Part shown: piece by piece, positions 34,533 to 46,564 of the stretch
Numbering within the stretch: the stretch's first letter is position 1
How the letters are laid out: the number at the start of each line of letters is the position of its first letter
Assembly: GCA_947311845.1 (NCBI GenBank)
Contig: CAMZMU010000062.1
Location: 49,772,592-49,836,591, forward strand
DNA: 64,000 nucleotides
Origin: Poa pratensis
Taxonomy: Eukaryota; Streptophyta; Magnoliopsida; Poales; Poaceae
Direction: 5' to 3'
The notes under the pieces: generated by a model
Told to the model about the DNA's origin: nothing
The model's input: the letters and a program-made list of their open reading frames with translations, nothing else
Databases searched by the model: none
Program-made: the position numbers and the translations under genes

Positions 34533-37054
34533 ATGGTCGTCGACGAGTTTGGAAATGAGATATCCGAGCTCCCCATCGCTACCACTTTGGTTTCCCTAGA
34601 GGACTTCAATTCCATGAAGGCCTCTATGGAAACCAAAATGGAAAAGTTGCAAGATATGATCATGCAACTCATGAAGGCAAAGGATATCTCATCTCCTCCC
34701 ACTCCTCCTCCGAAGCTTCCTAAGAAGCCCTTGGAGGAAGATGTTGATGGGAAGACGGAGGTTGACTAAACTAAAATTGATGAAACCCCAAGTAAACCAC
34801 CTAATGGGTCGGGACAGCATGGTAGAGTTCCTTTTGCCTACTCCCCCAACCTACCTATCCCCCATCCTCCTATACACTTAAGAGGAGCTCCACCTAGTCT
34901 TAATGCATCATCGTTTACTAATTGGCAAGCTTCTATGAGATCTCATGTGAACAGTGCTAGCATTGAGCTTTGGAAGATCATTGTAAGAGGATACAAGACA
35001 GTGGATGAATCCGACTTGACAAGGCGAGAAGAAGTTGATTGCCAACTAAATGTCATCGCTCTTGATTTGATCCGTGTTGCCGTGGGAGACAAGGACATGC
35101 ACCACATTCAACATTGCACCACCGCCAAAGAAGCTTGGGATTCCCTTACGGAGGTGTTCGTTGGGAATGATAGCATGAGGAGAAATAAATATGAAGCTAT
35201 GAGCAATCAAATCGAAGGCTTCTTCATGCAAGATAGTGAAACTCATGAGGAAATGTATCAAAGGCTCAAGGCTCTTGCTAACGCATATAGAGACCTTGGT
35301 TCTACACATGTGAATGATGCTTATATCAAGAGGAAGTATGTGAATGCTCTCATGCCCTTTGAAGCGGTCGATTTGAAGAGTCTCCAAGGAAGACACAACT
35401 ACGCCGAGTTGACCTCAAATGAAGTCATGCAAGAGATGCAATCTTACAAAGTTCAAGCCCAAATTGCTCAAGACTCCCGTGCCCGGGCTATTGGAATGGC
35501 TCAAGGTTCCTCACTTGCTTTGAAGGCCAAGGTGGTGGAACAAGATGAAGACCAAGAGCATGAAGAGGGAGGATACTTGGAACCCGAAGAACTCGTGAGT
35601 GCTCATAGAGACTATGTGGCTCTTGCCGCAAAGACCTTTTGGAAGAACCCATCCAAAGCTAAAGCTCAAGTGGAGAAAAGTACAAATCAAGTGGTTACAA
35701 GGAGGGCAACCCAAAAATGAAGACTTGCTTCAATTGTCAAGATAAATATCACTATGTTTCCCAATGCCCTTATGAGAACCGTGAAAACATGGAGGAAGAC
35801 TTATTCTCAAGGAGGCTTCAAGGTCTTCTCCCAAGAAGCCCTACTTCAAGAAGTCCATCCCAACAAGAAGCCACCTTCAAAGATTGTGTTGGTGACAAGA
35901 GAAGAATATATGTCCGGGGATGAGAGTGAAGAAGAAACAACCACAAGTGGAGTGGCCGCCTTAGCCATTACTTCATCGACACCCTCTTCTCTCTTTGAAT
36001 CCCCCAATGAGAATGTCCCATCCAATCCGCTACTGTCTCATGGCCAAGGGCCCCGAGGTATCATCTCTCCCTCCTACTAAGACTATGAATGAAATACATG
36101 ATCTTATGAGTCTTAGAGTAAAGGAAAGAAATGTTGCTTGGATTTCTTGTTGACTAACTTGCAAGGTGAATGCAAGATTCGTTTGAGATTCTTATGAGTC
36201 AATATGGCATGGCACAAGATCTCCTTGAGGAAAAGGGGAGACTTGAAAGAGAAAGTGCTAATGAGATTGCTTCCCTCACCATTGCTCTTGAGGAAGAGCA
36301 TGAGCTTCGAGTTTCTCTTGAAGAGAAGCTTGATAATATTGATGAATCTCAAAATGATATTCTTTCTCAAATCATTAAAGAACGTGACCATGCTATTGCT
36401 AAATACAAAGTTTTAAAGAAAGAAAAGGTCGAATTTGGTGTTGGTCATAGTAGACTAACCAATGAGCTAGAGAAGCTCACCAAGGCTCACAAGGCCTTGG
36501 AGAGTGATCACTCTACTCTCACCAAGTCTTTTGAACAACTTCAAATTCAACTTACTAAAATTGATGTACCTAGTTCCTCTACTCCTTCTTGTGATCATGC
36601 AAATGTCATTGAGGAAAATGCTAGGTTGAAGAATGAACTTGCCAAGGCCTCTAGCCCTCAAGGTGAGAAACCTCTTTATGAGCTTTTGCAAGCGCAAAAG
36701 CCACACATAGGGAAAGAGGGCCTTGGTTATGTTGCCAAGAAGAAGAAGAAGAAGAAGAAGAAGAAGAAGAAGAAGAACAAGAACAACAAGAAGGCCAAGC
36801 CCGCTCAAGCAAAGGAGACTACCATTGCGAGTAGTGATGCCACAAGGGGCAAAACCACTCGTAATGACTTTGCGGGAAATGCTAACCCCAACTATATTCT
36901 TTATGTTGATTATTATGGGGATGTTTATGCAAATATGTTGGTCCCTATGATGGTTTCATTGCTTATTCTATTTGGGTTCCTAAGACCCTTGTTGCTAACA
37001 AACGAGGACCCATTGCGAAATGGGTACCTAAAACCAAGCAATGATTTCTTGTAG
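34533..37054 (+). pseudogene. gag region of the copia element, broken
   Basis: The first ATG in a suitable frame is at 34533. The capsid-like UBN2 region follows (about 34900-35500, with DVIALDLIRVAVGD-type helices), then a zinc knuckle of the CX2CX4HX4C form (CFNCQDKYHYVSQC) near 35723. A long coiled-coil tail rich in E, K and L (36170-36700) carries a (AAG)n run coding for lysines at 36738-36776. Long coiled-coil gag tails are usual in SIRE elements. Breaks are an in-frame TAA at 34767, a frameshift just before the zinc knuckle, another near 35815-35900, and a TAG at 37052. Gag would form the particle and bind RNA; this copy cannot make a full protein. Confidence 0.85.
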
Positions 37055-38247
37055 GACTATGCTTCCGGTGGGTCTAAATGGGTGATTGATAGTGGATGCA
37101 CAAGTCATATGACCGGAAGCAAGGAGATCATGACAGAGTTGAGACCAAATACAAATCATTCAACCGTCACTTATGGTGATAAGTCAAAAGCGGAGGTAAC
37201 GGGCCTCGGCAAGGTGGTAGTAGCAAGGGATATCACCTTGTGAATGTCATGCTTGTCAAGTCTCTCGGTTACAATTTAATGTCCATTCATGCACTTAATA
37301 TGATGAACTTTGATGTCCATTTTACTATTGATATGGTGGTATTCTTGAGGAGCAAGACTCTAAAGGTCATGTTCGTTGGGTATGTTGAACATGAGTTGTT
37401 TGTGGTGGACTTTTCGGGGTCAACCAACACTCAAGAAATATGCCTCTTCGGAAAGGCCGACGTGGGGTGGTTGTGGCATCGACGCTTGTCCCATGTCAAT
37501 ATGAGAACTTTGCAAAGTCTTCACAAGGGTGGCCACATTCTTGGACTAAATGAGAATGTTTCTTTTTCTAGAGATCGTCTTTGTAGGGCTTGTGTTGAAG
37601 GAAAGATGCATGATTCTCCCCACCCAAGCAAGACCATCATCTCATCAAAGAGGATATTGGAACTTCTTCATGTTGATCTCTTTGGTGCCATTCCTCAACC
37701 GAGTCTTAGTGGGAAGAAATATTGTTTGGTGATTGTTGATGACTATTCAAGATCTTCATGGGTTTATTTCTTCAAGTCGAAGAGTGAGACCCAACAAGCC
37801 ATCATTGACTTCTCCAATGAAGTTCAACGTCAACATAATGTTCCCATATTAGCCATTAGGAGTGACAATGGCTCCGAGTTCAAGAACTACACCTTAAATG
37901 AGTTTCTTAGTGAAGAGGGAATTCGTCATCAATATTCCGCTGCATATACCGCTCAACAAAATGCTGTAGCCGAGAGGAAGAACCGGACTCTCCTGGATAT
38001 GGCAAGGTCCATGTTGGCGGAGTTTAAATCTCTGCTCTTCTTGTGGGCCGAGGCCATCTCCACGGCGTGTCACTCATCAAACCGGCTATTCTTTCGCATT
38101 GGAAGAAAGGAAACTCCCTATGAAATGCTTACCGGCAACAAGCCCTACATCTCCTACTACCGTGTGTTTGGTTGTAAGTGTTTCTATAAGATCAAAGGTG
38201 TTCGTTTATCTAAGTTTGAGTCTAAAGCTTTGGAGGGTATTTTTTAG
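37055..38247 (+). pseudogene. Protease and integrase region of the copia element, broken and 3'-truncated
   Basis: The aspartic protease signature WVIDSGCTSHMTG lies at about 37080. A stop at 37241 with a frame change separates it from the integrase frame (37240-38247). The integrase shows the GAG-pre-integrase HHCC zinc part (WHRRLSHVN, then CRACVEGKM), the catalytic D of LLHVDLFG, D of IRSDNGSEF and E of AVAERKNRT. The frame ends at TAG exactly where the nested insertion begins (after ESKALEGIF). The integrase C-terminus and the start of the reverse transcriptase are missing. Confidence 0.88.
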
Positions 38248-41200
38248 GGTAGAACTAGGAATTGCATTTGTGCATTCATGCATCTTTTGGTGAAATCTGG
38301 AAAATTTTCGCGCTTTTGTGTTAAAAGAAGCTAGGGTCGATACCAGACGGGTGTCGATGTTCTGGGAGTCAGACATTGACAGATAGTCGAGAAGTGTCGA
38401 TAAACCCTACGTCATAATTTCAAAACCCTTACTAGTATTTCTCCAAAATGATCTTTTGGATTTCAAAAGGAAATTCTATAAAATTTTAAGTTCAAATCAA
38501 TTCTATACTTCTTTAAGTCTTTCAACACACACAAATCAAAGAAATAACCAAATATATATCACAAAAATTGTGATGAATTCATCTCAAATGATAGAATCAT
38601 TTTATTACATAAATATCACAATTACATACACAAATCTTTACAAAAGAACTTCCAAAAGATCTTATACAAGAATTCAATTATTCACAAATCCAAAATTATG
38701 TAAAAACATTTGGATATAAACAAGCGATCACACTAATCATCTCGCTAGAGGAGACACACTTATAACGATCATACTAACAAGCGATCACAAAAGAATTTAT
38801 TCAAATGGTAGATGCAGAGGGAGAGTGTCCATGGCCATCACAACGTATTGCCTGCCATCATCAACACACATTGTCTCCTCATCCTTCCAAGCTACTCAAG
38901 CAGAAAATCTGGTTTTCATAAAACATGACCAGTATCAAAACTTAGTCACAGCAGCGAGTCCTTGTTTAGGCAAAACATTCATAACGCGTATATCACATAT
39001 ACATCATCGTCATTGATGACTTCCCGGCGATCTGTTTCATCTTCTTGATTCTTCAACGTAATCAAGAATTCATGAAGATGAACGATTCTTTTTGCATGAC
39101 ATAGTCTATGACAAACTATTTGCATCTAGAGTGGGCAACTAGCGCCTCACCCCATCATAAGCAAAATTGTTTGTCATCCAGTAATCGAGTTGAGCGAGGC
39201 ATCTCAATGTCATCAAGTATGACCAATGTCATTAAGTATGACCAATGTCATCAAGTATGACTGCCACATGCTCCTTTAATGTGAGTGTTCTCTTCCATCT
39301 TGGTTGAGAAGAAACAGTCAAAGTACTGAAAACTTCATCAACCCGACTTGCGATGCAGTTCTTCGAGTTCTGTGACCATCTCATATGTTCGCGATCTGTC
39401 AACGTGCACCCATAGTTCATTCTCTATGGTAGAGATCATAGCATACACTGGACTATTATGGTATTATCCGCACAAAACTTGATAATCCAAATTATCCTTT
39501 TGTCAGCGGAATCTCCGGGTTTATCTCCTAACGGGTATTGTATCACATAGAGCTAACGGTTTAAACAAGGAGTATCTTCAAGCTAAGGTATAAAACTATG
39601 AAGTTTGGACCCAACCTTTTAAGTATCTCAATCGCAGGAATGCGCCTAATTTTTAAAGAGGGCTATTACACTGGTTAATATCTACAAAGGTTTTGCAAAA
39701 CATAAAGATTTTGTTCATAATAAAATATGGGTTCTAGTTTTAATAAAACTACCTGAACTCCCACTCAAAACGAACGTCCCTCAAATCGTTTTAGTGATTA
39801 CACGACCCCCATCCATCATGCTACCCCTCATCGTCAGAGCCGGCAACACAACTTCAAAGGTAGACATCGACATGTCAATCACAACAACTATGTGACTCGT
39901 GCTTAACCTTTCGGTCACTGTGTTTCGAGGCCATGTCTGTACATGCTAGGCTCGCCATAGTAACCTTCAGCGTATACGCGTGTGCAAACATGTCTTACAC
40001 CCACTTATGCGAACGACGATATGTCTGACACCCGATCGTCACGGCCTGCCTCATAACGTAGAACTTTTGGTGGTGCACGCCAAAGGGAGAACACTATATG
40101 GTATTTTGGGAGGGATCATCTTATATTACTACCGCCGTGTAACTAATATATAAAACTATATATATACACAATATAAGATGCACACAACTACATAACATCA
40201 ATATGTAATGCTACGTGATATGGTCTTTGCGCCGATGGTCTCCTTCGTGCCGACAGTTTATAAACAATTCATAAAACTTACCGTGACCATATCGCATTGC
40301 CCCTGCAAAATAAAGTTAGACGCTTTCTATTTTATCTTTTGCATATTTTACGTGGTTTGGGGCTTTCGTAAATAGAACCGCTTCATACCTACGAACGCAT
40401 GACCACAACAACGATCAAATAGTTGACTATTTATGTATCCATTTCGGTCCCTCCATTGAAAATGCAAAGCCAACTAAAGAGAGAGAGACAGACACCCGCC
40501 AGCCACCTATACGGTACAAGCCGCATGTCAGTTGTGGAACTAGTCTCGCGTAAGCGTACGCGTAAGCGTACGCGTAAAGTCGGTCCGGGCTGCTTCATCA
40601 ACTCAATGTTGCCGGCAATAGCAAGTGCACGCTAGAGGGTAGCAACTAAAAGAACGATGCCCTCATGTTCAACATGAGTTCTAATACCGTACAGCTATAT
40701 CTACGCATAGATCGGCTCTGATACCACTGAAGGGGATCATAGGCAGAAAACAAAAAAAATCCTAACAACGATAACCTTATACTAGCCAGGATCTATACTA
40801 TGCAGATATACTATACATTAGGAGATCGATATACATACCCTTGTAGACCGAAAAGCGGGGATCACACCCCCGCACAGGTGTTGTCGATGAAGCCGACGAC
40901 GCCGACCTCAAGGTCGTGAAGACGAAGACCTCAAAGCGCTGCAAGCGTGGCGCCTCGTAGGGAGTCACACACGTACGGTGGAGATGACGACCTCCGGGCT
41001 CCGATCCAGGGACAGGCAGCGGAAGTAGAAGACTTGGACCGGAGAAAACCAGCAGCACGGCGATATGCGTATGGTGGAGAAAACCTCAACCCAAGCGCTA
41101 CCCCAATTGCGGAGTCACGCTCAAGGTGAGAGAGAGAGACAGAAATTTCTGGTGAATTCCCAAGGCATGGGGGCACCACTATATAAAGGGGAGAGGGGGT

Positions 41201-42302
41201 GTGCAAACCCCTTGGCTTAGCCATGTGGGACTAATCCCACATGGGCAGCCGCATGGGGGGGTGCGCCGGCCCCTCCCATCCGGCCACCTCCCATGGTGTG
41301 CCGACCCTGGGGGGAAGTTCCCCCTTATGGGCCTTTCTTCCAAAGCAAGGCCCATTTGGAATGGGGCTGCCAATAAATCCGAAAATAAATAAATAAAAAT
41401 GTATTTAACTATTAATTCCATTAATTAATATTAAACACAATTTATCTAACTTATTCCGGCTCCAAAACTATTTCGTTGCCCTTCGATCTCCATCGGATAT
41501 CTCCCAAACTCCATCGGAAATCTCCCGGAACACTTCCGGTGCTCTCTTCTATTTTTCTATCCTGTGTCCAATCTATTATACAAGTAACCTCCCCTTAAGT
41601 GTGTTACCCTAGCGGTTCGAGATCTCGCCAGACATGATCGAGACACGCTCTCCGATCAATGACTAATCCGTGGACCTTGGATACCCAGGATTAATCTCTA
41701 TGAGATAACAAATAACTTTGTCGTTCGAATCTTAGACATCGAGTCTTAAACCTTTTGCCTGGCGATACTTAGTGTGTCCGAGACTCGATCTTAGATATCG
41801 TGATACCTAGCTTGATCTCGTTATCGACATCACTATTCTTTACTCGTCCGTGACGTTACGTCACCGTGATCCCGCTCTTGATCCCTCGTCTTAACATACT
41901 CCCTTCTGATACCCGAGAGGAACACCTTTATAGTCACACTTTTAAGATATGACGTTTGATGCAATCAAAGTATCTTTCAGAAATAGCAATTAGAATTGAT
42001 CTCACGGTCAAAGGCGTAACGACTACGTCCTACAAATATTGGGTATGTCCATCACATTTTCTTCCAATGATATGACTCCATTGTCAACTGACATCAATGC
42101 CACATGATCGGGAAATGTCGATCATCGATTGCACAATGAACTAGTTAAATAGAGGATATTAGGGACCTGGTTGTTTACGTACCACACGTGTATTAATATT
42201 TCCGCTTAATACAGTTATAGCATGGTATAAAACATATTATGAACAAATGAGATATGATAAATAAAACACGTTATTAATTGCCTCTAGGGCATAATTCCTT
42301 CA
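38248..42302 (-). mobile_element. Truncated copia-type LTR element nested in reverse orientation
   Basis: A complete LTR spans 40728-42302 (1575 bp). It reads on the minus strand from TGAAGGAATTATGCCCTAGA to the 3' end CCCCTTCA. Next to it, the minus-strand primer site TGGTATCAGAGCC lies at about 40714-40726. The remaining 2.5 kb (38248-40713) shows no protein domain and no second LTR, so the element is a non-autonomous or heavily decayed copy that lost its other end. Short tandem units occur in it (GTATGACCAATGTCAT(C/T)AA near 39220; GCGTAAGCGTAC near 40550). Host copia sequence is missing across the junction. Confidence 0.75.
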
Positions 42303-42304
42303 CT

Positions 42305-43111
42305 TTCATCTCTCAAACCAAATATACCCAAGACATGCTCAAGAGATTCAAGATGCAAGATGCTAAGGAGAAATGCTTTCCTATGGACACCAAATGTCAT
42401 CTCCAACTTAACACCAAGGGTATTGATGTCGATCAAAAGGAATAACGCTCCATGATTGGTTCTTTGCTTTATCTTTGTGCATCTAGACCCGATATTATTT
42501 TGAGTGTAGGGGTGTGTGCAAGATATCAAGCCGCTCCTAAAGAAAGCCATTTGATGGCAGTCAAGAGAATCCTTCGATATTTGGTTCATACCCCAAGGTT
42601 TGGTTTGTGGTATCCAAAGGGCTCATATTTCTCTCTTGCCGGCTATACGGACTCGGATTGGGCCAGTTGTCTTGATGATAGGAAATCAACTTCCGGGTCA
42701 TGCCAATTCCTTGGTAGGTCCTTGGTGAGTTGGTCTTCTAAGAAGCAAAATTGCATATCTCTTTCAACCGCCGAAGCTGAGTATCTGGCCGCCGCAAGTG
42801 CTTGCACTCAATTGTTGTGGATGAGGCAAACTTTAAAGAAATATGGTGTCACTTGTGATAAAGTGCCTCTTTGGTATGACAATGAAAGTACTATAAAGAT
42901 TGCCCACAACACCCGTGCAATATTCAAGAACGAAGCATATTGAGATTCGTCATCATTTTATTCGAGATCATATTGCCCGAGGAGATATTGAGCTAGGATA
43001 TGTTCCCACAAGAATCAACCTTGCCGATATATTCACGAAGCCTCTTGATGAAGCAAGATTCACTTTCTTGAGGAATGAGCTAAATATCGTGGATTCAAGG
43101 AGCTTGACTTG
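42305..43111 (+). pseudogene. Reverse transcriptase 3' part and RNase H of the copia element, broken
   Basis: The frame resumes at FISQTKYTQDMLKRF, the end of the copia reverse transcriptase. It goes through SLLYLCASRPDI and AVKRILRYL to the RNase H signatures YTDSDWASCLDDRKSTSG, STAEAEY and HIEIRHHFIRDH, and ends near 43111. A TAA at 42443 replaces one codon, and a one-base gain near 42910 shifts the frame before the last part. The catalytic reverse transcriptase core (the YVDD region) is absent. Confidence 0.9.
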
Positions 43112-43597
43112 ACTATCTTGCATACACACCTATGTCTTGACTCTCTATTTGGCTTAGGTGTAGGCATGGACATAGGGGGAGTGCGGTCCTAATACATTGG
43201 ACTATCCCTCCCCCATTATGCCGATAGCAAGAACTCATTTTATCTCTATATTTTCATTTTATGAATTGTGAGCTTAAATGATGAGTAGTGGTAGTGAACC
43301 CAAGATATATCTTCGCGGTGTCACGCCACATACACTCATACATGGTGGCCTAGGCCACCGCCCTCTTCTTTGTGAAGAGTTGATCTTATTGGAGCTTATT
43401 TGGATTTTTAATTCCTATCCGTTGTTCTTTATGGAAAACACACTCAAATTTGGCCTTTTTATTTATTTTATTCTTGCAAGTATGAGTGTGAAGTACCATT
43501 TCCAAAGACTTTGTCTAAACCCAAGCCTATCTTGTCTAAAAACCTTGCTCCTCTTGCAACTTGCATGTCCCCACCTTAAATCTGGTAGTCGCAGGGG

Positions 43598-43680
43598 CCG
43601 GAGACTCCGGTCTGACCAGAGTTTCCGCCCTAAACACAGAGACTCCAGCCTGGCCGGAGACTCCAATCTTGACAGTTTCG
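43598..43680. repeat. Inverted-repeat motif cluster (CCGGAGACTCCGG) after RNase H
   Basis: One exact copy lies at 43598-43610. Decayed copies follow up to about 43680 (CCAGAGTTTCC, GGAGACTCCAGCC, GGCCGGAGACTCCAATC). It is the same motif as in the LTRs, in opposite orientation by its central base. Confidence 0.75.
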
Positions 43681-43761
43681 CTGGGAATCAAAAGGGGATC
43701 GGGGTGAGGGGTTGTTTCACAACTCCTTCCACACCCCCGACTCAAAAACTCCTCCCAAGCG

Positions 43762-46079
43762 CACTAGTACAGAACGACACATCGATACCCCTCTATGGAA
43801 ACGGCACAAGTTAGACGACAGAGAATCGAGCCTTTCACGTGGAAAAAGCGGCCCGCGAGGGCTATCCTCCCATGAACCGCGACACATCGGCAACGGTTGC
43901 GCATATTTCTCCGTTGCTAATATATTGCCAACGGTACAAAAACTACCTCCGTTGCCAAAATTGTGCTCATCGTAAACGGAGCTTGACGAATGTCTGTTAC
44001 CAATGTGAAAGCCCAGTAAGCCCACAAGGTGGCGCGCCTATAAGAACTCCTACTCCCGTCTCACACTCGCAGTCTCTCCCAAGTCCCAACCCTAGCCGCA
44101 CACTCTCTCCACGCACTTCACTTGCTCTTGTGGTCTGCAATGCCGAACCCTTCCGTCACCGGCGGCAGCCAGGAAATCACATCCTCCTCCGCCAACCGTC
44201 ATTGCCAGCCGCAAACCGTACCGTGGCCGCCGTCACCTCCTGATGTCGGTCGCAACCCATCCCGTCGGGACTCCTTCACTCGCGCTTTCATGCGGCGCCG
44301 TCGGAGTTCCCCCGTCGACTCGATCTCGTCCTCCGTCAACGATCGCGAGTACATCTAGCCAGTTCGGAGGTCCCCCGTTGCCCAGATCTGGTCCTCCTCA
44401 GAAGAAAGGGATTCCGATCTGGAGGCCAGGCTCCTCCTTTTCACGCCTCAATCGAGCGCGCGTGAGTCGACGGTGTTGGTTGCTTGGTTGAGCCTAGATC
44501 TACAGCGGGCTCTAGGTAATACATACCATCTCATGTACTATCTCTTTGTCAAGGGTGAAATTTCTTTACAGATTGATGTGTATGGTTAGATCTGAGCTCG
44601 ACCATTGCTAGTTGTTAGATCCAGTACAAGGATTCACTTTTGTTAAAATTGAGAATTTTATGTTTTAAAATAACAGTTTTTTCAATGTTTTTAATTTAAA
44701 ATAGAAAAAATATAATAGAAATATTGTAAATAGTTAGAATATCATTTTCTTTTGATTATATATAAATATTGTATGCATATGTAACAACTGAGATGTGTTG
44801 ATAATCGGTAACCTAAGTAAACTAAACTATTACGTAGGTACGTATGTACACACTAGCCACAGACAATCCAAATAATGGATCACTTGACTCGTTAGGATCA
44901 TCTTGGGAGAACATGAGACAAGGTGAACCGATCCATTAACTGGATCTTCTGCGCCTTATGCAATAATATTTATTTTTAAATCAGACTAGCAGTACATACA
45001 TACTAGGCACAGAAAATCCAAATAATGGATGGCTTCACTCTTTAGGATCATCTTGTGCAATTCTTGGACAAGGTGAACCGATCCACTCACTAGATCTTAT
45101 ACGCCTTATGCAATAATATTAATTTTTAATGAGACTAGTAGTATAGACTAGCACTACATACATACTAGCCACAGAAAATCCAAATAATGGACCGCTTCAC
45201 TCTTTAGGATCATCTTGTGCAACTCTTCGACAAGGTGAATCGATCCATTCACTGGATTTTCTGTGCATTATCTAACAATATTTCTTTTGAAATCAAAACA
45301 TTGCCATGCTAGTCGTAGATAATTCAAACAATGGATCTCTTCACTCGCTCTTCACTCGCAGCTTCACCATGGGATCATCTTGTGCCAATATGAACCGATC
45401 CTTTCACATGATCTTCCATGAATGAAGTAACCATTACATAAATAAATTTATTTATTATTGTCATCCCTCAGAATGAGTAGTGTATGAGAGGCTACTAATT
45501 TTCTATCGCCATTTAGATTTCTCTCTAAGTTCAATCTCTCACTAATTATGTTTCTTATTTTCTGAATATATTTTTGCAGTGTGCGCCATAAAAGGAACTT
45601 TCTGCAATGTTGCAAGCAACAAATATTACTGCCTTCTTTTCCTCCTTACGAAAGAAGTTAGACTTTTTGTAGGAAAGAAGTTTAGACTTTTTCAAATGTG
45701 TACATATAACATTGTGTATGTTATAGTTTCTATACTATAAATGAAATTGGTGTTGTGGATATATTGCTTATGTTTGTGATGTGAAACATTGAAATGTGAT
45801 GTGAAATATCAAATTGATTTGTGTAAAAAATATCTATTTTAGAAATACGAAAAATTCTCAATGCAAACGATGAAAAAAAAAGTTTCGTTACTAATGCTAT
45901 TCTCCACCGGAAACGGAGATATGTAAATGACCATTTTGACCCCGCCTCATTGGAAACGGTTAAACACATCCGTTGCAATTGAGCTTGTTCACATCCGTAT
46001 CGAGGACGGGGACACAGACCGTTTCTCTGTTTTCGATGAGGGTTTTGGCCTGTTTCCGATGTGTCGTTCTGTACTAGTG
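43762..46079. mobile_element. Non-autonomous CACTA element of 2.3 kb nested in the copia element
   Basis: Both ends share the first 23 bases, beginning CACTAGTACAGAACGACACA, as perfect inverted repeats. The flanking 3-mers are GCG on both sides (43759-43761 and 46080-46082). Subterminal motifs related to CCGTTGC and GGAAACGG repeat at both ends. No transposase is present. A GC-rich piece at 44040-44500 reads like a gene first exon but has no recognised domain. 44850-45430 is a tandem array. Confidence 0.93.
44850..45430. repeat. Four diverged ~155 bp tandem units in the nested CACTA element
   Basis: Each unit has CACAGA(C/A)AATCCAAATAATG, TTAGGATCATCTTG, GACAAGGTGAACCGATCC and TTATGCAATAATATT in order. 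Units start near 44850, 45005, 45168 and 45310, and the last is the most decayed. Confidence 0.8.
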
Positions 46080-46381
46080 GCGCCGCCGCTGCTCCAAGAC
46101 GCCGCTCCGGCTGCTCCCGCCGCCGGAATCCGCCGTGCCTCCGGCCTCCTCCACCTCTCCGACACAGGGGATCTTCCTCTCCTCCGTTTGGACTGCATCA
46201 TGAAGGATAAGGGTACCCCTCTCTCCCTCCCTAGGGTTTCATCCTAGATCTGTGTTGGAGAGTAGTTCCCTTAGTTTTTCTTGGTGTAGAATCTTTTAGA
46301 TGGCAATGTGCATCGTAGAAGTACTCCTAAATAACTTGGCACAAAGTTTTTTGACCTAAATCTGAGTTTCCCCTCCCAGGG

Positions 46382-46457
46382 CCGGAGACTCCGGTCCGCC
46401 CAGACCGGAGACTTCGGTGCGGCCGGATACTCCGCCCCCTTGAGACCGGAGACTCCG
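46382..46457. repeat. Inverted-repeat motif cluster upstream of the third ORF
   Basis: Exact CCGGAGACTCCGG copies lie at 46382-46394 and 46445-46457, with changed copies between (CCGGAGACTTCGG, CCGGATACTCCGC). They lie inside the possible ORF3 intron. Confidence 0.8.
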
Positions 46458-46564
46458 GTCAAGATCAGAATTTTGTGCCCAGATATTTTTGATTACTTCC
46501 CTTTTGTTTCCTGGACATGTAAGCTTACCTCCCTGCTATCTCCACTACTCTTTTATTCACAGGT

